Source: Bacteroidales bacterium (GTDB lineage Bacteria > Bacteroidota > Bacteroidia > Bacteroidales > Paludibacteraceae). Taken from it: a stretch of DNA of 35,231 bases. Of the stretch, positions 15,770-24,080 are shown one piece after another. Location: positions 1-35,231 of the forward strand of contig JAATGT010000096.1 of assembly GCA_015654525.1 (NCBI GenBank), written 5' to 3'. A program made the position numbers and the translations under genes. How positions within the stretch are numbered: the first letter of the stretch is position 1; every line of letters starts with the position of its first letter. Under the pieces are notes generated by a model. It was not told the origin of the DNA. It searched no databases and worked only from the letters and a program-made list of their open reading frames with translations.

Positions 15770-16982
15770 CTAGTTCTTTCTTCTCAATTAATTCGTGTTT
15801 TTTATTCTTGAAAAAGAGTTCATATTTATTAATGAAAAATGGCAATAATACAATTATTAATCTCTTAATATTTAAAGAGAAATTTGTGAAAAATATTTCT
15901 GCAGCATATTGCATCATTATTTGATAAAGTAGAAATGCATAAATTATGATGAATATAAGATTGCCATTTTCAGCTTTATTATAGATATAACCCATTATCA
16001 ATCCAAGAACAACAGCAAAAAAGCCCACTCCTGCTAACCCAAAATCTTTATAAAATGGATAAAGAATAGTATAGGTATTCGTTCCGGTGCCTACATTTAC
16101 AAATGGCAGAAAAGTATCTACAGGCTTTTGAGCTGATAATCCCAATTTGTAATTTAGAGCATATATAAATCGAAAAACATTCTCGCCGAAAAACTGTGAA
16201 CTCTCAGGTTTTACAGTATTAAAGGCTGGTGATGGGCTTAATAAATACAAAGATATCATATTTTTGGTCAGATGAGTATCTTTTATAGTAGAAGAGGATC
16301 TCAACATTTGAACTCCCTCAAATACAAAAAAAAGACATAATATTCCAAGAAAAATATGTTTTATTTTAAGCACTTTCTTTGAATAAAGAAGGTATGCTGT
16401 AGAGATAAATAATATCAGAAAATGTATTTTAGCCATTGTGATGGCAGCATACACAAAGTACATCAAAAAAAGAATAAGAACTCGGTGTCTGTTTTTTTTT
16501 GAGTATTGATTTAATTCAATTAAGTAGCTTACAAACCAAATAATAATATAGAACGGGCTTGCGTCTTCGATATTGACATTTTTAATGCCTCCCACAGCTA
16601 CTGCTCTTAGATTATTCATCATATTAGGAGAAGTTCCTAATTTGGCAAGCTCATAAATTTTCCAAATGACTAGTGGAAATGTAAGTATAGAAATGTAGAA
16701 TAGTATATTCCGGGTTAAAGTGCTGGGAGTAACTGCAGGCTTTGTTGTAAAACTAAGAGATTGTATAAATAAAGAGGACAAACAAAAAAACGCCACCCAT
16801 AAATTAATGGCTATATAGTATTTATTTGTCAATGGATTGAGTGCATGGTTTAAAAACAAATATAAAACCATAATACAAAGCCAGAGTCCGGATGTGATAA
16901 CACCTGGAGAAAACAGATTATTCTTTGAACAGATTAAACTCAAAAGCAAAAATACAAGGCAAATAATAATTGTCAAAATCAT
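15762..16982 (-). CDS. O-antigen/capsule repeat-unit polymerase (Wzy-like)
   Basis: A 406-aa protein that is mostly hydrophobic, with roughly ten to eleven predicted transmembrane segments and a larger polar loop around residues 240-285 (SPSPAFNTVKPESSQFFGENVFR). The topology, the position between Wzx and glycosyltransferase genes, and the lack of conserved motifs are the usual grounds for calling Wzy. It would join flippase-exported repeat units on the periplasmic face of the inner membrane. Wzy proteins diverge so fast that identity rests on context. A cytoplasmic Lys/Glu-rich tail (KKHELIEKKELDD) ends it. Confidence 0.8.
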   Translation of the reverse strand: MILTIIICLVFLLLSLICSKNNLFSPGVITSGLWLCIMVLYLFLNHALNPLTNKYYIAINLWVAFFCLSSLFIQSLSFTTKPAVTPSTLTRNILFYISILTFPLVIWKIYELAKLGTSPNMMNNLRAVAVGGIKNVNIEDASPFYIIIWFVSYLIELNQYSKKNRHRVLILFLMYFVYAAITMAKIHFLILFISTAYLLYSKKVLKIKHIFLGILCLFFVFEGVQMLRSSSTIKDTHLTKNMISLYLLSPSPAFNTVKPESSQFFGENVFRFIYALNYKLGLSAQKPVDTFLPFVNVGTGTNTYTILYPFYKDFGLAGVGFFAVVLGLIMGYIYNKAENGNLIFIIIYAFLLYQIMMQYAAEIFFTNFSLNIKRLIIVLLPFFINKYELFFKNKKHELIEKKELDD

Positions 16983-17023
16983 ATTATCTTGTTTTACTGA
17001 AAAGAAGAAGATTGTTAATTCAA

Positions 17024-18292
17024 CTATTCCGATTTAATTCCCCGATAAAACAAACTTCCGGCTAAGATTATTTCGATAAACTCTGAAATGACCCATCCCC
17101 AGGCAGCTCCATAGACTCCAAATACAGGAATAAAAATCATATTGAATATGATACAAAGAAGTCCTAATATCGCTCCAATCCATGGTGCATACTTTTGTAA
17201 CCCGGCTCCATATAATCCTTGTACCGTGAAAAGGCTGGCCATTATAACTAAAAAAGGTAAGATCGAAAATATCCTCAGCAAATCTAAAGAACTCTCAAAT
17301 TCTTTACCTAATAATAATCTAACCAAAACAGGTGAAGCTATAAATGTTACTAGTGAAATTAAAATTGAAATTAAGGTCAGGTTAAACATTGATTTTTTAA
17401 AATATGATATGCCAATTTGTTTTGATTTAGCAAATTTCCTACTTATTGTAGGGTACATAGACATATTTATAGGTGTGCTAGTCAACATCAGTATGGCCAT
17501 TATGATCTTAAATGCCCCGGAATAGTATCCTAAGTTTTTGTTCGAAACATAAAATCCTAGCATCGTAAGATTCGCAATCGTATATCCACTTACAAATAAA
17601 TTATTCAGAAATATGGGTAAACTTTTACTGAATATATTCTTATCTACAGTTTTGTCTGATTTTGTGTATTGAATATGATAATGTTTTATCACATAAATAA
17701 TAGCCCCTGCGCCAAATATAATATAAGCAAGAGAGGTCAAAAGAGGATAAGCCAGATAATCGGCCGAGGATTTGACGAGGAAGAGTGTCAATATGAGTCC
17801 GCCTCCTTTAATCAGTACATTGCAAGTTGCCATTTTGCCCATCTCTTCCATTCCCTGAAAGAACCAGGTTGGAAAAAGGACTACCCCCACATTCATCAAA
17901 AAAACGAAAAGATACAATGTAAAGTCGTCATTAACTCTCGAAAAGGTAAAATACAATATCAATAAGCCTGCAGATGAAAGTAAAAGCAATATCGATTTTT
18001 GCTTTAAGACACTCCAGAAAATTCGTTCCCGAGCGCTTTTATCCGCTTTGTTTATGGCTATTTCGCGTGTGGCAGAGTAATCAAATCCAAAATTAATAGT
18101 CAGCGTGAAGTACGAAATAATGTTTTGGGCGTAGGTAACTTTACCAAATATCTCAACTCCAAGAACACGAACAATGTATGGAATTATCAATAGTGGAATC
18201 AGGTAATTGGCAAACTGAAGGACAGTGAGCCACGTCATATTTTTTAAAACCTGACGATTTGCTTGTAAAGTTATTGCTGCCCTTTTTATCAC
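17024..18292 (-). CDS. Polysaccharide flippase (Wzx-like, MOP superfamily)
   Basis: A 422-aa membrane protein with about twelve transmembrane helices of the polysaccharide transport (PST) type. The N-terminus (NMTWLTVLQFANYLIPLLII then VLGVEIFGKVTYAQN) is characteristic of RfbX/Wzx, which moves undecaprenyl-linked repeat units across the inner membrane. It starts 3 bases after the thiamine-binding protein gene and is followed 41 bases later by the Wzy-like gene, so flippase and polymerase are made from one transcript. Confidence 0.92.
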   Translation of the reverse strand: MIKRAAITLQANRQVLKNMTWLTVLQFANYLIPLLIIPYIVRVLGVEIFGKVTYAQNIISYFTLTINFGFDYSATREIAINKADKSARERIFWSVLKQKSILLLLSSAGLLILYFTFSRVNDDFTLYLFVFLMNVGVVLFPTWFFQGMEEMGKMATCNVLIKGGGLILTLFLVKSSADYLAYPLLTSLAYIIFGAGAIIYVIKHYHIQYTKSDKTVDKNIFSKSLPIFLNNLFVSGYTIANLTMLGFYVSNKNLGYYSGAFKIIMAILMLTSTPINMSMYPTISRKFAKSKQIGISYFKKSMFNLTLISILISLVTFIASPVLVRLLLGKEFESSLDLLRIFSILPFLVIMASLFTVQGLYGAGLQKYAPWIGAILGLLCIIFNMIFIPVFGVYGAAWGWVISEFIEIILAGSLFYRGIKSE

Positions 18293-18295
18293 AGA

Positions 18296-18586
18296 CTACT
18301 CATATTTTTCCATTTTATCTTCTATGCTCACATCAGTACGGGAACTTTGTATTTTTATGTAGGTCATTAGACTATCCGCTCCTGCTTCATAACAGGCTTC
18401 CTGAGCGAGCTTCACCACCTTCATTATTTCCTCATAGCTTCCTTCCATAACTGTTTCAAACGGAGTTACCTTATATCTGATTCCTGATGCGGCAATAGTT
18501 TCTATAGCTTTATCAACTATGGCGTATGGGTGAATTGATTTGGAACTAGGTAAAACTTGCAAAGCGATATTAACTGTCTTATCCAT
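18296..18586 (-). CDS. Thiamine-binding protein (MTH1187/YkoF-type, DUF77)
   Basis: Small (96 aa) ferredoxin-like fold protein of the MTH1187 family. It begins with a strand (VNIALQVLPSSK), then HPYAIVDKAIETIAASGIRYKVTPFETVMEG, the typical family core, and ends in GADSLMTYIKIQSS. Characterised members bind thiamine or related pyrimidines; they are not enzymes as far as known. The position is unusual: it is the first gene of a polysaccharide operon, 3 bases ahead of wzx. The link may be only shared transcription. A long leader containing repeat copy B precedes it. Confidence 0.85.
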   Translation of the reverse strand: MDKTVNIALQVLPSSKSIHPYAIVDKAIETIAASGIRYKVTPFETVMEGSYEEIMKVVKLAQEACYEAGADSLMTYIKIQSSRTDVSIEDKMEKYE

Positions 18587-18663
18587 TGTGTTTAATGCTT
18601 TTATTATATTATAAGTAATAAATAATATTTGATGATATATTTTTTTTGAAAGTAAATACAGAT

Positions 18664-18702
18664 AAACAGTCTTGTAATTCGGAACTATTTACTTGTAACT
18701 AC
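18664..18702 (+). repeat. 39-bp inverted repeat, copy B
   Basis: Begins AAACAGTCTTGTAATTCGG and ends ACTTGTAACTAC. It matches the reverse complement of copy A (14063-14101) at 36 of 39 positions, and weaker similarity (GAAA...TAAAT) continues on the AAACAG side. It lies in the untranslated leader of the polysaccharide operon. Confidence 0.85.
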
Positions 18703-18760
18703 TTGCTAGAACGTTGATTGAATTTAAAAATTATGTGCGAATAATAATACCTCTGATTGA

Positions 18761-18768
18761 CAAAGATA
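18761..18768 (-). promoter_or_regulatory. Probable -7 box of the polysaccharide operon
   Basis: TATCTTTG on the minus strand matches TAnnTTTG, about 175 bases before the thiamine-binding protein start codon. The -33 region falls in the T run of the rpsP terminator. If used, the leader is about 165 bases long and includes the 39-bp repeat copy B. Confidence 0.5.
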
Positions 18769-18786
18769 ACTATTAACTCCTTAAAT

Positions 18787-18817
18787 AAAAAAACCCGAAA
18801 TTTCTTTCGGGTTTTTT
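18787..18817 (-). terminator. Rho-independent terminator of rpsP
   Basis: A-rich arm, ACCCGAAA, TTTC loop, TTTCGGGT and a T run make a compact hairpin with poly-T on either strand. It lies 22 bases past the rpsP stop codon and insulates rpsP from the polysaccharide operon. Confidence 0.9.
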
Positions 18818-18839
18818 ATGATATCGAGTCGACCGAATT

Positions 18840-19382
18840 TTATTCAGCAACTTCTTCAGCAGGAGCAGGAGTTTCAGCAGGAGCTTCTTCAGCAACAACT
18901 GCTTCGGCTGCAGCTGCAATAGCTTCAGCTTTTTTCTTTGCTACTTCAGCAGCTTTTACTTTGTTTACTTCTACTTCAGCAGCTAAACGTGCTTTGGCAG
19001 CAGCTTGTTTTTCGGCAGCTAGTTGTTCTTTTGTTTTGCTTACACTCGATTCTTTGCTTGCTTTCCAGGCTTCGAATCGCTTGTCAGCTTCAGCTACATC
19101 GAATGCACCTTTTTTAGCTCCTTCAAGTAAGTGTTTCTTCAACAAAACACCTTCGTTAGAAAGAATAGTACGGGTGGTGTCGGTTGGTTGAGCACCTGTT
19201 GTTAACCAATACAAAGCACGTTCGAATTTTAAGTCGATTGTTGCTGGGTTGGTGTTAGGGTTGTAAGAACCGATACGTTCGATAAATTTGCCATCACGTG
19301 GCGCTTTGCTGTCGGCGATCACGATATGATAGTAAGCATATCCTTTACGACCGTGACGTTGCAATCTGATTTTTACGGGCAT
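18840..19382 (-). CDS. rpsP: 30S ribosomal protein bS16 with long C-terminal tail
   Basis: Small-subunit assembly protein. [20 protein letters not shown] is the conserved N-terminus and [19 protein letters not shown] the second signature. The frame extends 49 codons further upstream, but the ATG at 19380-19382 is chosen because it begins the conserved MPVKIRL and the -7 box TATCTTTG (19436-19443) lies inside the longer version. The 180-aa product is about twice the E. coli length: after residue 100 it carries an Ala/Lys/Glu-rich, probably helical tail ending in a Pro-Ala-Glu stretch, a usual feature of Bacteroidetes bS16. Confidence 0.95.
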   Translation of the reverse strand: MPVKIRLQRHGRKGYAYYHIVIADSKAPRDGKFIERIGSYNPNTNPATIDLKFERALYWLTTGAQPTDTTRTILSNEGVLLKKHLLEGAKKGAFDVAEADKRFEAWKASKESSVSKTKEQLAAEKQAAAKARLAAEVEVNKVKAAEVAKKKAEAIAAAAEAVVAEEAPAETPAPAEEVAE

Positions 19383-19435
19383 TTTTTTATTTATTAAATG
19401 ATTATACCTAAATGCTTTTTCTCGAAAAGCGGTTG

Positions 19436-19443
19436 CAAAGATA
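19436..19443 (-). promoter_or_regulatory. Probable -7 box of rpsP
   Basis: TATCTTTG on the minus strand fits TAnnTTTG, 53 bases upstream of the rpsP start codon; the -33 region is only T-rich. It supports the shorter bS16 start. Confidence 0.55.
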
Positions 19444-19497
19444 GTGTTTTTATTTGAAAATAAAAAAGAATTAGAAAAACAGCTTATTGGCAACTTG

Positions 19498-20496
19498 TTA
19501 ATTTTTGATATAAACCCACGCTGTTTCAAATCGAGGATCGACTTTTCGAAGGTTTTTCATAAAGCCTAATGCTTTTTCTTGACTTGGGAATGATTGGATA
19601 GCTACGCGATAAGTTTTAGTTGAAGCTAAAACGTGAGCATGAGCAAATTTATCTTTGATCAGGTCACCGCAGACTTTTTCTGCCGAAGTCTCCGACGGTA
19701 AACTGGCAACGATAACATGATAATTGTTCTGAATCTCACGATCGGTAGCTTTACTGGCTTTTGTCGGAATGATAGGCTTTGTATTGTTGATTGTCTCGTT
19801 TTGTACTTTAGTTTTCGAAATAATTTTAGTTGTTTCTTCTTCTGTAAATCCGGTAGTGTCTTCACTTATCAGTTTGACTGGATTTGCTTGGATGCCATTG
19901 CTCTCTATATAATGAATTAACGGTAACGATCCTAGACTGGCATTATCAGTTTTTTGTAAGTCACTGATGTGCGGAGAAACTAAAAATAATCCGGCAAGTA
20001 ACATGGCTGCTACTGCATATTTTGAAACTTGACCAAAAGGAAAACTGATTGTTATTTTTCGTTCTTCTTTCAGTGTGTCGCTTATCTTTTTAGTGATATA
20101 TAATTCAGATAAACCCAGATTTTGGGGTAAAAAGTTTGATTTGTAAACAGGATTGAATGTTAGTGATCCAAAGTCGCTTTTTTGTAAAATACCCACATTC
20201 CCAATTACAACACTTCCTGCGTTATTCAGTTGATTCTTGATTTTTTCTACTCTCTCATCGATGTATTCAACTGCTTTCCGATAACTGATTTGTTCGGATC
20301 TTGAAATTTCAATGGCCAGTAATCCATCGGCTTGATTCATTAATATATTAAAACAAATGGTAGCACGTGGTGGTGTGATGCGATCAGAGAGAATTCTGGC
20401 TGATTGCATTTGTACTGTAAAACCACCTAAATTTGGTACGACGACATAGTCATGTTTTACCAAAAGATTTTCGATATGTTGATAGAATTTTTCCAC
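19498..20496 (-). CDS. HU/CCDC81-like and SPOR domain membrane protein
   Basis: Probable inner-membrane protein of 332 aa. The N-terminal half holds two HU-like CCDC81 domains (about 1-60 and 60-135; [20 protein letters not shown] and [21 protein letters not shown]). A single membrane helix follows (about 160-176, [14 protein letters not shown]), then a Thr/Lys-rich linker and a C-terminal SPOR domain (about 255-330, starting [18 protein letters not shown]) expected to bind denuded septal peptidoglycan in the periplasm. This layout is common in Bacteroidetes and suggests a division-linked role, but the function is not established. I chose the GTG at 20494-20496 because conserved sequence begins at VEKFYQHIE and a -7 box lies just upstream; an ATG 16 codons earlier (20544) would lie upstream of that promoter. 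Confidence 0.85.
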   Translation of the reverse strand: MEKFYQHIENLLVKHDYVVVPNLGGFTVQMQSARILSDRITPPRATICFNILMNQADGLLAIEISRSEQISYRKAVEYIDERVEKIKNQLNNAGSVVIGNVGILQKSDFGSLTFNPVYKSNFLPQNLGLSELYITKKISDTLKEERKITISFPFGQVSKYAVAAMLLAGLFLVSPHISDLQKTDNASLGSLPLIHYIESNGIQANPVKLISEDTTGFTEEETTKIISKTKVQNETINNTKPIIPTKASKATDREIQNNYHVIVASLPSETSAEKVCGDLIKDKFAHAHVLASTKTYRVAIQSFPSQEKALGFMKNLRKVDPRFETAWVYIKN

Positions 20497-20500
20497 ATTG

Positions 20501-20508
20501 CAAAAGTA
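20501..20508 (-). promoter_or_regulatory. Probable -7 box for the HU-SPOR gene, leaving almost no leader
   Basis: TACTTTTG on the minus strand matches TAnnTTTG and ends only 4 bases before the GTG start at 20496. Transcription would begin at or within the start codon, giving a leaderless message. Confidence 0.45.
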
Positions 20509-20557
20509 TGATAAAGGAATTAGACAGCGATTTTTTCCTCTCAAAAGTTATCAACAA

Positions 20558-20589
20558 GTTGTTAGACCCAACAAAAGGATGTATCTTTG
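20558..20589 (+). promoter_or_regulatory. Promoter of rfbB
   Basis: GTTG (20558-20561), a 20-base spacer and TATCTTTG (20582-20589) fit the Bacteroidetes promoter, 25 bases before the rfbB ATG. It is divergent from the HU-SPOR promoter. Confidence 0.7.
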
Positions 20590-20614
20590 TGTTGCTAATA
20601 TTAAACACACTTAA

Positions 20615-21670
20615 ATGAAAAAAACGATTTTAATAACTGGTGGTGCCGGCTTTATTGGCTCACATGTGGTTCGACTATTTGTTACAAAATATCCCGATTA
20701 TCAGATCATTAATTTGGACGCATTAACTTATGCAGGTAATTTGGAAAATTTGAAAGATGTTTCTGATGCTCCGAATTACATGTTCATAAAAGGTGATATA
20801 ACTGATGAAAAGTTTATTCCAGGGTTGTTTGCTAATTATCAATTTGACGGTGTTGTGCACTTAGCGGCTGAATCGCATGTTGATCGTTCCATTGCAGATC
20901 CATTTTCGTTTATTCGTACCAATGTTTTTGGAACGGCTAATTTATTGAATGCAGCTAAAGAATCTTGGAAGGGTAATATGGGTGGCAAACGATTTTATCA
21001 TATTTCCACTGATGAAGTTTATGGCTCGCTAGGTAAAGAGGGTTTCTTCACTGAAGAAACGGCTTATGATCCACGTAGCCCTTATTCATCATCCAAAGCT
21101 AGCTCCGATCATTTTGTACGTGCTTATTATCACACTTATGGTTTGCCGGTAGTGGTTTCGAATTGTTCGAATAACTACGGTGCTAATCATTTTCCGGAAA
21201 AGTTAATTCCGCTTTCTATCAATAATATAAAGAATAAACTTCCTATTCCGATTTATGGAAAAGGTGAAAATGTGCGCGATTGGTTGTGGGTGAATGATCA
21301 TGCCCGCGCTATTGATACTATTTTTCATACTGGTGTCATCGGTGAAACTTATAATATTGGCGGAAATAATGAGTGGACCAACATTGATCTGATTCGTGAA
21401 CTATGTAAAATAATGGATAAGAAGTTAGGGCGTGAACCGGGTGAATCGGCTAAACTGATTACTTTTGTGAAAGATCGTGCAGGACATGATTTGCGTTATG
21501 CTATTGACTCTACTAAATTACAACACGAATTAGGTTGGAAACCGTCACTTCAATTTGAAGAAGGACTTGAAAAAACAGTTGACTGGTATCTGGCTAATCA
21601 AAGCTGGATGGATAATATTATCAATGGCGATTATCAGAAGTATTACGAAAAGCAATATTCTGAAAGATAA
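20615..21670 (+). CDS. rfbB: dTDP-glucose 4,6-dehydratase
   Basis: Converts dTDP-glucose to dTDP-4-keto-6-deoxyglucose with NAD+, the second step towards dTDP-rhamnose and other deoxysugars for surface glycans. The 351-aa extended SDR protein shows the NAD loop ITGGAGFIGSH (7-16), LAAESHVDRSI, the catalytic STDEVYG (Thr132, Asp133, Glu134) and YSSSK (Tyr157, Lys161). PYSSSKASSDHFVRAYYHTYG and NNYGANHFPEKLIP are standard RfbB signatures. It has its own promoter and a strong terminator, so it is a single-gene unit. rfbA, rfbC and rfbD are not in the window. The product could feed the polysaccharide operon 2 kb away. Confidence 0.96.
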   Translation: MKKTILITGGAGFIGSHVVRLFVTKYPDYQIINLDALTYAGNLENLKDVSDAPNYMFIKGDITDEKFIPGLFANYQFDGVVHLAAESHVDRSIADPFSFIRTNVFGTANLLNAAKESWKGNMGGKRFYHISTDEVYGSLGKEGFFTEETAYDPRSPYSSSKASSDHFVRAYYHTYGLPVVVSNCSNNYGANHFPEKLIPLSINNIKNKLPIPIYGKGENVRDWLWVNDHARAIDTIFHTGVIGETYNIGGNNEWTNIDLIRELCKIMDKKLGREPGESAKLITFVKDRAGHDLRYAIDSTKLQHELGWKPSLQFEEGLEKTVDWYLANQSWMDNIINGDYQKYYEKQYSER

Positions 21671-21686
21671 AATATTTGAATGCAAA

Positions 21687-21725
21687 AAAAAATGGGCCAA
21701 TCAAACTTAGATTGGCCCATTTTTT
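21687..21725. terminator. Bidirectional terminator between rfbB and the LptF/G gene
   Basis: AAAAAATGGGCCAATC pairs with GATTGGCCCATTTTTT around a 7-base loop. A-run and T-run flank the GC-rich stem, so it works on both strands for these convergent genes. Confidence 0.9.
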
Positions 21726-21746
21726 ATACTAAAAGTTTCAATTCCT

Positions 21747-22868
21747 TTATTTTGGGGCAGTGTTGTATAAATAGATTCCAACCAATAAGAAAACTATATT
21801 TGGCAACCATACGGCAGCGAAAGCAGACATAGTTCCACTTACAGAGAAAGAGGTGGACATGGTGGAAAAGAGGATATATAGTGAACTTAGGGCAAGCCCA
21901 ATTCCGAGATGTAAACCCATTCCTCCCCGGACTTTTCTGGATGATAATGAAACTCCAATCAAGGTCATTATAAATGCGGCTAAAGGCATTGAAAATCGTT
22001 TGTAATATTCGTCTTCAAATCCCTGAATGTTGCCAACACCACGATTTCGTTGCTTCTTTAAATAACTTCCGAGTTGCATATTATTCATTTGAGGAGCTTC
22101 CTGAGCAGTAATAAAGAATTCTTCCGGTTGTACATGGATGGTGGTGTCTTTACTTATACCTTTGGAAATCTTCTCGTGCATTCCGTTAAAATCCCGTTGC
22201 AAATAGTTGGTTATTTTCCATCTGCTTACAGAATCCCATGTAATTGTTTCGGCAGTAAGCCTCGAAGCAAGTGTTTTTCCCTCAAATTTTTCGAGAGAAA
22301 ACCGATAACCAGTGTTATTGGAAACTTCGTAACGTTCAATGTACATGATTACACCTTTTTCTACTTCCATTTGTACATTTCGTGCATTGTCCTGTTTTAT
22401 TTTCCGCACATATTTGTCTTCGAATGTAAGCATCTTTTTGTTAGCGGGCGGTATGATAAAGCCGCCAACGACAAAGGATATTGATGCAATAAGAGCTGCA
22501 GAAAGAAAATAGGGGAGCATTAACCGCCGAAAGCTTACGCCACTGGACAAAATTGCAATAATCTCCGTATTACTGGCCATTTTAGATGTAAAGAAGATTA
22601 CGGCGATAAAGGTGAATAGCGGACTGAACATATTCATATAAAAAGGAATAAAGTTCATGTAGTAGTCAAAAATGATAGCTTTTAAGGGGGCATTGTTTTC
22701 AACGAAGTTGTCTAGCTTTTCCGTTAAGTCAAATACCACGGCAATGCTCAAGATAAGCACAATAGAAAAAAAGTAGGTACCTAAGAATTTCTTGATAATG
22801 TAGGTGTCTATTCTTTTTAGTCCCAGTGCGTGATAATTGATTTTTTTCATTTTCATTGTAAATTTCAA
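21747..22868 (-). CDS. LptF/LptG family permease (YjgP/YjgQ)
   Basis: Inner-membrane component of the LPS export ABC transporter LptBFG. The 373-aa protein has the LptF/G plan: transmembrane helices near residues 30-50, 65-90 and 115-140, a periplasmic beta-jellyroll domain (about 160-265), then three C-terminal helices from about 290. IDTYIIKKFLGTYFFSIVLI is the usual N-terminal motif. LptF and LptG cannot be separated with confidence here. It starts 4 bases after tgt on the same strand, a gene pair commonly seen in Bacteroidetes. The internal Met-Lys-Lys at residue 7 is an alternative start. Confidence 0.9.
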   Translation of the reverse strand: MKFTMKMKKINYHALGLKRIDTYIIKKFLGTYFFSIVLILSIAVVFDLTEKLDNFVENNAPLKAIIFDYYMNFIPFYMNMFSPLFTFIAVIFFTSKMASNTEIIAILSSGVSFRRLMLPYFLSAALIASISFVVGGFIIPPANKKMLTFEDKYVRKIKQDNARNVQMEVEKGVIMYIERYEVSNNTGYRFSLEKFEGKTLASRLTAETITWDSVSRWKITNYLQRDFNGMHEKISKGISKDTTIHVQPEEFFITAQEAPQMNNMQLGSYLKKQRNRGVGNIQGFEDEYYKRFSMPLAAFIMTLIGVSLSSRKVRGGMGLHLGIGLALSSLYILFSTMSTSFSVSGTMSAFAAVWLPNIVFLLVGIYLYNTAPK

Positions 22869-22872
22869 TTAA

Positions 22873-24003
22873 TTACAGTCTTCTGCCGAGCTGTTCGATC
22901 ATTCCTTTTTTCCAGCAGGAAAAATCTCCGTTTTGAATGTGTTTGCGTGCTTCGCTAACTAACCAAAGATAAAATGCCAGATTGTGGATGGATGCTATTT
23001 GCATAGCTAATAACTCTTTGCTTACAAAAAGGTGACGTAGATAAGCTTTGGAATATGTACGATCAACGTATGAAGTGCCAAATTCATCGAGAGGTGAAAA
23101 ATCATTTTTCCATTTTTCGTTTTTCATGTTCATAATTCCCTGCGAGGTAAATAGCATTCCATTGCGTCCATTTCTGGTTGGCATAACACAATCAAACATG
23201 TCCACACCGTGTTCAATTCCTTCTAAAATATTCTGAGGTGTACCGACGCCCATTAGATAACGCGGTTTATCTTTTGGAAGAATTTCATTGACGACCTCTA
23301 TCATTTCATACATCTTTTCTGTGGGCTCGCCTACGGCTAATCCGCCTATTGCATTACCGTCACGATTTTGTGAAGCTATGAATTCAGCGGATTGACGGCG
23401 CAAGTCAGGATAAATACAACCTTGAACAATTGGAAAATAAGTTTGTGAATATCCGTATTTAGGTTGAGTCTCGTCAAAATGTCTTAACCCACGTTCCAAC
23501 CAACGGTGCGTTAACTCCATAGACTTTTTTGCATACTGGTAATCAGCAGTTCCCGGTGTGCACTCGTCAAAAGCCATAATTATATCGGCTCCGATAGTGC
23601 GTTGTATGTCGACGACATTTTCGGGAGTAAAAAGGTGCTTACTTCCATCGATGTGTGAACGAAAAGTAGCACCTTCTTCCTTTAATTTTCGGTTGGCTGA
23701 TAATGAAAATACCTGATAACCACCACTATCTGTTAGTATTGGTCCATTCCAGCTATTAAATTTATGTAATCCACCTGCTCGCTCCAGCGTATCAATTCCC
23801 GGACGTAAATATAGATGATAAGTATTTCCAAGTATTATCTGAGCTTTAATATCTTCTTTTAACTCATGAAAGTGAACAGCTTTTACCGATGCTACAGTTC
23901 CCACTGGCATAAAAATAGGTGTTTCAATAATACCGTGGTAGGTGGTTATTTTGCCGGCTCTGGCATTGGAACTTGGGTCGGTATATTGTATCTCGAAGGT
24001 CAT
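22873..24003 (-). CDS. tgt: Queuine tRNA-ribosyltransferase (tRNA-guanine transglycosylase)
   Basis: Exchanges guanine 34 for preQ1 in tRNAs for Asp, Asn, His and Tyr. The 376-aa TIM barrel shows PILTDSGGYQVFSL (Asp92, base recognition/proton transfer) and DMFDCVMPTRNGRNG (nucleophile Asp271). The usual C-terminal zinc site (CxCxxC...H) is altered: where the cysteines belong (about 304-313) the sequence is PLDEFGTSYVDR with no Cys, while the downstream His340 in SIHNLAFYLWL remains. From memory, other Bacteroidetes Tgt proteins share this, so activity need not be lost. It is coupled to the LptF/G gene and follows hisH by 77 bases. Confidence 0.95.
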   Translation of the reverse strand: MTFEIQYTDPSSNARAGKITTYHGIIETPIFMPVGTVASVKAVHFHELKEDIKAQIILGNTYHLYLRPGIDTLERAGGLHKFNSWNGPILTDSGGYQVFSLSANRKLKEEGATFRSHIDGSKHLFTPENVVDIQRTIGADIIMAFDECTPGTADYQYAKKSMELTHRWLERGLRHFDETQPKYGYSQTYFPIVQGCIYPDLRRQSAEFIASQNRDGNAIGGLAVGEPTEKMYEMIEVVNEILPKDKPRYLMGVGTPQNILEGIEHGVDMFDCVMPTRNGRNGMLFTSQGIMNMKNEKWKNDFSPLDEFGTSYVDRTYSKAYLRHLFVSKELLAMQIASIHNLAFYLWLVSEARKHIQNGDFSCWKKGMIEQLGRRL

Positions 24004-24080
24004 TTAATAATAAGTTAAGTTTCAGATGACAACTAAAGTATTGATTTATGTCTGTTCTTTAATCCAGATGTCAATATTTT

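Noticed and set aside
19383-19529. A 49-residue N-terminal extension of bS16
   Set aside because: The conserved MPVKIRL start lies after it, and the probable rpsP promoter is inside it.
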